Positions 9,101 to 12,439 of a stretch of 12,439 nucleotides of DNA are shown in pieces; position 1 is the first letter of the stretch; every line of letters starts with the position of its first letter. The DNA is taken from NCBI GenBank assembly GCA_017961965.1, contig JAGCWG010000018.1, forward strand, positions 1 to 12,439. Reading direction: 5' to 3'. The DNA is from Bacteroidaceae bacterium (GTDB lineage: Bacteria; Bacteroidota; Bacteroidia; Bacteroidales; Bacteroidaceae). The notes under the pieces are model-generated. The model was not told where the DNA came from. It saw nothing but the letters and a program-made list of their open reading frames with translations, and ran no database searches. The translations under genes were made by a program, and so were the position numbers.

Positions 9101-9189
9101 TGGATGGTGTTGTTTTGTGCTTTTGCTGTATTAGCAAAGATGAGAGCAACCACACTGATTGCTCTCATCATTATCTTGAGTCTTTTCAT
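6178..9189 (-). CDS. Secreted multidomain glycoside hydrolase, GH128-like core with N-terminal beta-trefoil-like domain, 1003 aa
   Basis: Probably a secreted endo-glycanase; GH128 relatives cut beta-1,3-glucan, but the substrate here is unproven. The signal peptide is residues 1-24 (cleavage after TAKA). Residues 30-175 resemble a beta-trefoil carbohydrate-binding domain (YFLYNVHYGRCLGG, TNKYLQAS, NKCYLGID, AWQIV). Residues 180-252 look helical and may be a spacer. Residues 254-370 look like a beta sandwich. Residues 436-548 are a module shared with the upstream paralogue (IFDNIRPSDV at 439-448, NCRVAIYLHGAVVYP at 468-482). The catalytic core is about 560-840: VLGYNEPDHS puts the likely acid/base at E646, CDFVTFHAYWG gives H711, and WLTEWNNGAS puts the likely nucleophile at E744. 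The 98-residue spacing is close to that known in GH128. Residues 845-950 look like an Ig/FnIII-type beta domain. The tail (YSLDGKKQ...VYILKSN...KKVTK) resembles a degenerate T9SS sorting domain. The start codon overlaps the upstream stop by one base (TAATG), so translation is probably coupled. Confidence 0.87.
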   Translation of the reverse strand: MKRLKIMMRAISVVALIFANTAKAQNNTIHDGGEYFLYNVHYGRCLGGNAENNSPALSKAGTDMQNYVWVAEASTLHSGWYWLRHKATNKYLQASNKEGDTWNCWFAGSLNKAYNSYEWLLQEGIDGYVKSNRGVAINGENKCYLGIDKGADSKDYISVYYDKALGDISAWQIVDATHPFEDSRLKLYTDKLDEAIARGEAIYDNPYYNKPDELAVALYNARSAKETASLADTEIMLTATNALLSAITNAQEGKYKIIISGSSLGTYDKFMVSLNALKVGEQEVELVIRSASKTGALVYVSSKSIRIGETTINTDGNYEKLSLLFDGKQVSVTMNGNTLGTAPQTTVPVVTSAGQSAEISIVGEELINDCQMTYTPCDDNGEPVPDTYGKSSAYAIYMKGGSQSPSLIVGEKTNMHILATTNALGNGTVSLTGDGAYLIFDNIRPSDVKSKYLKQIRIDGKTAIDGTNCRVAIYLHGAVVYPFTKNDIAMYAYSGELYSGTEYQLKLGKNDNLGTADNEISSFILKQGYMVCLSTVKDGSGYSRIYVADHGDKYIDVVPDLLKGRISRAYIRKWNWVSKKGWCSTEGSSAIEAEGKELGCTWFYTWSADRSSTTDMEYVPHKNHIYWPSWSNIDRDDATAVLGYNEPDHSEQHSDDCGTTIDPWKACTHQPEFMACGLRIGSPCPTDASWVKQFIKHCDDMAYRCDFVTFHAYWGTNEAANSDSWWWQLEQIYKDTGRPIWLTEWNNGASWTTEGWPSSYSDKLAKQKNAIKYILSVLDNANFIERYSLYNWDSYYRAAISWDSDKNSWWVTPCGEVYRDTHPTHAYNEKMQKTPVGWFPGINKENKFQATFSESTSTLVTSITNKNGDFTAKEIIEYKDANGKWNTLHDNSGKRSRFESTKLRIENIALDDCNTELFTKESITLRLRIITLKGDETTTEAITANIPESIRNRYNQANGINSVNRNNSSAEHYSLDGKKQNYLMSKKVYILKSNGGTIKKVTK

Positions 9190-12110
9190 TATTTTACGAT
9201 TACCTTATATGACATACCTGCAGCCTTAACTACATAGATACCTGATGCGAGAGGTGCGTTTGCATTTACCTTTGCACCTGATGCATTGAATACCTCAAAG
9301 TCAGAAGTACCAGGAACTGTTATTGTCTTGCCATTAACGATAGGTGCTTGTGCATTGTCTGCATTTGTACTATTGATGGCTGTTGCTGGTATGGTTGTCT
9401 TGTCTGTTACTTCAGCAATGACGAAGTAGCCTACCTTGTCAGCAGAATTTGCATCGTCTGTCACACCGGTAGAGGCAGAGTTGTCAATCATTCTCTTTAC
9501 ACGTGCTCCGTAAGCATAGCCATAGAGCTCGTTGCCAGTCTCGATGACGGTTTCATCGTATGCCTTACGGATGATTGTGGCTGATGGGTAGTTGTGTGTC
9601 TGTGCAGAAGCAAAGAGCATTGGATTCTTCATGTACAGTCTCTCTTCACCTTCCTTGTATTCGATGAGTCTTGATGTTGTACTGTAAAGTGCGTTCTCTC
9701 CGAGGCCTGCATGGATTATTAGTGTCTTGTTTGCATCCAAGAAACCTGTTCCAGGAGTGATTGCCATGTATGCTACGTTCTGAGGCATGGAGAGTTTCTT
9801 TGTCTCTGCATTCTCAAACTTGAGGTAGCATTTGAATCCCTTGTTTGTAATTTCTGTGATGACGACAGACATTGGGTATGGCTGCAATGAGGTAGGCGTA
9901 ATCTTCTGTATCGTAGCTACAACGATAGGTGTTACTCCCTCTGGGAATGCCTGCTCAAATTCTATTTCTGTTACGTCCTTTGATACGGATACTTTTCCTA
10001 CTACTGCATTGAGACCTCCAAAGTTCTTGACACCAGTGTTCAAAGAGAGGAATGGAAGTTCTTCTCTCTTAGTCAATGTTGTTACGCTGTTTGACTGCTT
10101 CTGCCAAGGATACACCTTAAAGGTGAATGAGCCAATACCTTGTTCTGTGAACAGAATATTTGGGTACAACTTTGTGTTGTTGTTTGTCATTGTACCAGTG
10201 ATGACTACAGGGGAAGTGGTGTATGCGGTATTGTAATTAACCTTCATTGCTTCATCGCTTGTTATTGACAATGAACCATAATGTATTCCTTCTGCTTCCT
10301 TAACGTCTGGAATGGAGATGGCTGCCTCGTTAGATGTACGGCTACCTCTATCACTATCCTTGTCCTTGATACGGAAATAGATAGCTCCAGTCTTGCCTGT
10401 CATGTCAAGGAAAGGCAAAGCTTTGGAAGTGTAGGTCAATTCAGACTTGTCAACCATGCCAATCTGTCCGAGCTCAGTCCAGATGTTGCTCTCGTTCTGA
10501 ACCTTACACTCAATGATGACGTTTTCTGTCTGTTTTCCGTTGAGGTGCTTCCAACTGAGTGTTACAACTTTAGTCTTAATGTCGTATGATGCAACGAGGT
10601 CAGATGGTGCTTTGTAATACCAAGGCATCCAATATTCGTTTGCTTCGTTGTATGCAAAACCTGACTTATATGTAGAGAGGACCTCTGCAGCCTTTGTAGG
10701 CGCACCGTTTGTCCATATCTCGCGCTTTCCTTCAACTGCGTTATATACGGCAAGACGCTCAAGCCAAGGCTCTTTGTCGGCACGCTTGAGTACATCCCTG
10801 AGCCATTCTCCGTTCTTCTGCTGGTCGTTGCCGCTACCCCATGAGTACCAGCCACCATCTGTGCTGAAACCTCCTTCGCCTGTCCAGTTGGCACCATTGT
10901 TCCACTCTGTTGCCCATACAGGAAGACCTGTTGCATCATAGAGAGACTTGAGACGTGACACGCATCCAGCAGGATCTGTTCCACCTATATAATAGTGTGT
11001 TGCAACGAAGTCAACACGTATGTTGTTGTTACGACACCAGTTTACGTATTCTGAAACCCAACCTGTGTTAGGGTTACAGCATGCAAATGTACCGATACGC
11101 ATACCGCTGTAGAGGAAATCCTTGGCAACATCTACGAGAGGATAGTCGCCATGCTTTTCTCTTGGGTTGTCTGGAATCTTTGTTACGTATGTATATACCT
11201 CGCCAGCTCCTGATGTATTGTCAGGCTCGTTCTGTCCGAGAATGTGAGTGTTGGTGTTGTTAAGATTGTTGATTGTTCCGAATCCTTCCCAAGCACCTTT
11301 GTAACCCTGTCCATTTGACTGTCCAGCCTCATGGTGACGCTGTGGTACGTACTCTGCGTTGTCACGAAGGCTGTTGCCTGCTCCCCAGTCGTAGAACCAT
11401 GATGCGTTTGTGAGGTTGATGAGCCTGTCATCACGTGCATCACTCATACCGAGCTTGCCTGGCCATTGCCAACGGAATATACGGAAGAAACCTACCTTGT
11501 CTGCAAGGAACGCACCCTTTCCATTTCCTTCCTTTGTCAAATCGACCATACGGTCTTCGCTGTTAGCGATGAAGCAATGGCTGTAACCCGTTCCGTCGAT
11601 GTTGTTAGCCATAGTTACCATGTAACCACGCTTAATCTTGAAAGAACGGATAGGGAAGTTACCACCAGACTTTGTGTAACGTGTTGTCTTATTGTACTGG
11701 TTTACCTCGCCTGTGAATCCATCACCGCTGTAAGTGGTGAGAGGGTAGAAGTCTGTTCCGTCAGGATTCTTTGTGTCGCTATGAGGCAATACGATTGCTC
11801 CGTGGCGGTAGATACTTACACGACAGTTTCCATTATTTGTCAAAGCAACACCATTAGCTGTTATCTTGACAAGATATTTGCTGATGACATCTGAAGGACG
11901 GATGTTCTCGAAGATGACAGCTGCATCAGGATTGGCAATGTCGATTGTACCAGCAGTAGAGAATGGCTCTGTACTTGTGATGGTATAATCAACAGCCTCT
12001 GTGAGAGTCACGGAGGTTGCACATTGTGTTACCCTTTGTGTTTTGTTTGCTGCATTAACAGTCAGCGCAAGTCCAAACAGTAATGCAAAGGTTAAAGTTC
12101 TAATATTCAT
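9189..12110 (-). CDS. Secreted multidomain glycoside hydrolase, GH128-like core with FnIII-like and H-lectin-like domains, 973 aa
   Basis: First gene of the two-gene hydrolase operon and a paralogue of the next gene. The signal peptide is residues 1-20 (cleavage after VNA). Residues 62-182 are the beta module shared with the paralogue (IFENIRPSDV at 66-75, NCRVSIYRHGAIVLP at 95-109). The catalytic core is about 205-500: ILGQNEPDN gives the likely acid/base E295, VDFVATHYY gives H372, and ATEWNNG gives the likely nucleophile E402, 107 residues apart. This fits the Glyco_hydro_cc/GH128 group, whose characterised members hydrolyse beta-1,3-glucan; substrate is inference. Residues 502-600 look FnIII-like (VVTLSWKHLNG, YFRIKDKDS). 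Residues 610-800 form a beta domain with possible H-type lectin resemblance (FEQAFPEGVTPIVVATIQ, ITNKGFKCYL, VAYMAITPG). The C-terminus (FEVFNASGAKV, LASGIYVVKAAG, YKVIVK) resembles a T9SS type A sorting domain. There is no lipobox. No Shine-Dalgarno sequence precedes the ATG, as is usual in this phylum. Confidence 0.88.
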   Translation of the reverse strand: MNIRTLTFALLFGLALTVNAANKTQRVTQCATSVTLTEAVDYTITSTEPFSTAGTIDIANPDAAVIFENIRPSDVISKYLVKITANGVALTNNGNCRVSIYRHGAIVLPHSDTKNPDGTDFYPLTTYSGDGFTGEVNQYNKTTRYTKSGGNFPIRSFKIKRGYMVTMANNIDGTGYSHCFIANSEDRMVDLTKEGNGKGAFLADKVGFFRIFRWQWPGKLGMSDARDDRLINLTNASWFYDWGAGNSLRDNAEYVPQRHHEAGQSNGQGYKGAWEGFGTINNLNNTNTHILGQNEPDNTSGAGEVYTYVTKIPDNPREKHGDYPLVDVAKDFLYSGMRIGTFACCNPNTGWVSEYVNWCRNNNIRVDFVATHYYIGGTDPAGCVSRLKSLYDATGLPVWATEWNNGANWTGEGGFSTDGGWYSWGSGNDQQKNGEWLRDVLKRADKEPWLERLAVYNAVEGKREIWTNGAPTKAAEVLSTYKSGFAYNEANEYWMPWYYKAPSDLVASYDIKTKVVTLSWKHLNGKQTENVIIECKVQNESNIWTELGQIGMVDKSELTYTSKALPFLDMTGKTGAIYFRIKDKDSDRGSRTSNEAAISIPDVKEAEGIHYGSLSITSDEAMKVNYNTAYTTSPVVITGTMTNNNTKLYPNILFTEQGIGSFTFKVYPWQKQSNSVTTLTKREELPFLSLNTGVKNFGGLNAVVGKVSVSKDVTEIEFEQAFPEGVTPIVVATIQKITPTSLQPYPMSVVITEITNKGFKCYLKFENAETKKLSMPQNVAYMAITPGTGFLDANKTLIIHAGLGENALYSTTSRLIEYKEGEERLYMKNPMLFASAQTHNYPSATIIRKAYDETVIETGNELYGYAYGARVKRMIDNSASTGVTDDANSADKVGYFVIAEVTDKTTIPATAINSTNADNAQAPIVNGKTITVPGTSDFEVFNASGAKVNANAPLASGIYVVKAAGMSYKVIVK

Positions 12111-12140
12111 ATCGATTTAGTTTATGAGATTTTTATGTTG

Positions 12141-12183
12141 TCCCCCATCCCCCAAAGGGGATGTCCGTTCGGAACGTTGGGGA
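12141..12183. repeat. GC-rich cluster of nested inverted repeats upstream of the hydrolase operon
   Basis: Three small inverted repeats are nested here: an outer TCCCC (12141-12145) with GGGGA (12179-12183), an inner ATCCCC (12147-12152) with GGGGAT (12157-12162), and CGTTC (12166-12170) with GAACG (12172-12176). The element could fold as a short branched structure in the presumed 5' leader of the hydrolase mRNA. It is much richer in G and C than the surrounding DNA. It resembles a dispersed intergenic repeat more than a terminator, since no T tract follows on either strand. Confidence 0.55.
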
Positions 12184-12199
12184 AATGATTGAGTTTCTT

Positions 12200-12303
12200 G
12201 AGTTTTTAAGTTTGTGAGTTTTTAAGTTTGTGAGTTTTTAAGTTTATGAGTTTTTAAGTTTTTAAGTTTTTAAGTTTGTGAGTTTTTAAGTTTTTGAGTT
12301 TTT
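12200..12303. repeat. Tandem array of 13 octamers, consensus (G/A)AGTTT(T/G/A)T
   Basis: The 104 bp divide exactly into 13 octamers with no insertion or deletion. Only positions 1 (G or A) and 7 (T, G or A) vary. In order, the units start G,A,G,A,G,A,G,A,A,A,G,A,G. For much of the array they pair into a 16-bp higher-order unit (GAGTTTTT AAGTTTGT). An imperfect GAGTTTCTT precedes it at 12191-12199. On the transcribed strand it reads as AAAAACTC/ACAAACTT-type repeats, which are A-rich and almost free of G. It lies 90 bp upstream of the first hydrolase start codon. AT-rich arrays of this type are, to my recollection, frequent in Bacteroidetes intergenic DNA. Confidence 0.92.
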
Positions 12304-12328
12304 GATGCCAAGGACGGTCTCAAATGCT

Positions 12329-12352
12329 ATTACTCATTAGTAATTACTCATT
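12329..12352. repeat. Duplicated 10-mer ATTACTCATT
   Basis: ATTACTCATT occurs at 12329-12338 and again at 12343-12352, separated by AGTA. A truncated relative, CTCATTA, follows at 12354-12360. On the minus strand this gives AATGAGTAAT repeated directly after the stop codon of the upstream fragment. The DNA between here and the octamer array (12304-12328) shows nothing else recognisable. Function is unknown; it may be part of the same low-complexity intergenic block. Confidence 0.55.
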
Positions 12353-12357
12353 CCTCA

Positions 12358-12438
12358 TTATTTATTCGCTGTATAGAAGTCGGTTATCCTGCGTATTGCC
12401 CTTGCGCATACTGGACAGAAGTCCTCGACTTCGTTTAT
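12358..12438 (-). CDS. Possible C-terminal fragment of an upstream gene
   Basis: On the minus strand an open frame enters from the right edge at 12438 and ends with TAA at 12360-12358, giving 26 residues: INEVEDFCPVCARAIRRI followed by TDFYTANK. The CPVC pair could be part of a metal site, but 26 residues are too few to name a family. Another frame is also open from 12439 to a TAA at 12364-12362; it uses CGA three times and CTA once, codons that make it look less like a real gene. Either frame would place a convergent-free, same-strand gene upstream of the hydrolases. Confidence is limited by the short length. Confidence 0.35.
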   Translation of the reverse strand: MNEVEDFCPVCARAIRRITDFYTANK

Positions 12439-12439
12439 C

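Noticed and set aside
11466..11894. Plus-strand open frame of 142 codons opposite the first hydrolase gene
   Set aside because: It lies entirely antisense to a well-supported coding region, has Cys/Thr/Val-rich composition typical of a reverse-frame shadow, and has no recognisable domain or start context.
12200..12303. CRISPR array
   Set aside because: The units are 8 bp and directly abutting, with no unique spacers, so this is a simple tandem repeat.
12321..12330. Possible promoter of the hydrolase operon (minus-strand TAGCATTTG)
   Set aside because: It has three bases rather than two between TA and TTTG, so it does not fit the Bacteroidetes -7 consensus. No exact match was found between 12111 and 12360, so the hydrolase promoter is left unassigned.

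Overview
The window reads as chromosomal DNA of a Bacteroidetes bacterium, most likely a Prevotella- or Bacteroides-like member of Bacteroidales. The basis is a SusC/RagA-type TonB-dependent receptor, a surface-type lipoprotein with a CKDD N-terminus, starts without Shine-Dalgarno sequences, a TATATTTG promoter element matching the Bacteroidetes TAnnTTTG consensus, and T9SS-like C-terminal tails. The genus is inference. All recognisable genes lie on the minus strand, so transcription runs from right to left.

Layout in transcription order: (1) 12439-12358, a possible C-terminal scrap of an upstream gene. (2) 12357-12111, a non-coding stretch with a duplicated 10-mer, an exact array of 13 octamers (12200-12303) and a GC-rich cluster of inverted repeats (12141-12183). 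(3) 12110-9189 and 9189-6178, two large secreted glycoside hydrolases whose genes overlap by one base (TAATG). Both carry a GH128-like catalytic core (NEPD acid/base motif, TEW nucleophile motif) and a shared N-terminal beta module, but their other accessory domains differ. (4) 6177-5915, an intergenic region with a small hairpin, a perfect 40-bp palindromic terminator, and a -7 promoter element starting two bases after the terminator. (5) 5914-2924, a large lipoprotein built of about four FAS1 (fasciclin)-like repeats. (6) 2912 to the left edge, a SusC-type porin cut off by the window, separated from the FAS1 gene by 11 bp. A SusD partner would be expected just off the left edge.

Taken together, this looks like two adjacent transcription units of a glycan-utilisation or surface-binding locus. 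Two paralogous endo-glycanases, possibly beta-1,3-glucanases judging from the GH128 relationship, are co-translated. They sit next to a FAS1 lipoprotein/SusC outer-membrane unit that could bind and import a released product. That the two units work on one substrate is inferred from position only. No RNA genes, CRISPR arrays, transposases or integrases were seen.
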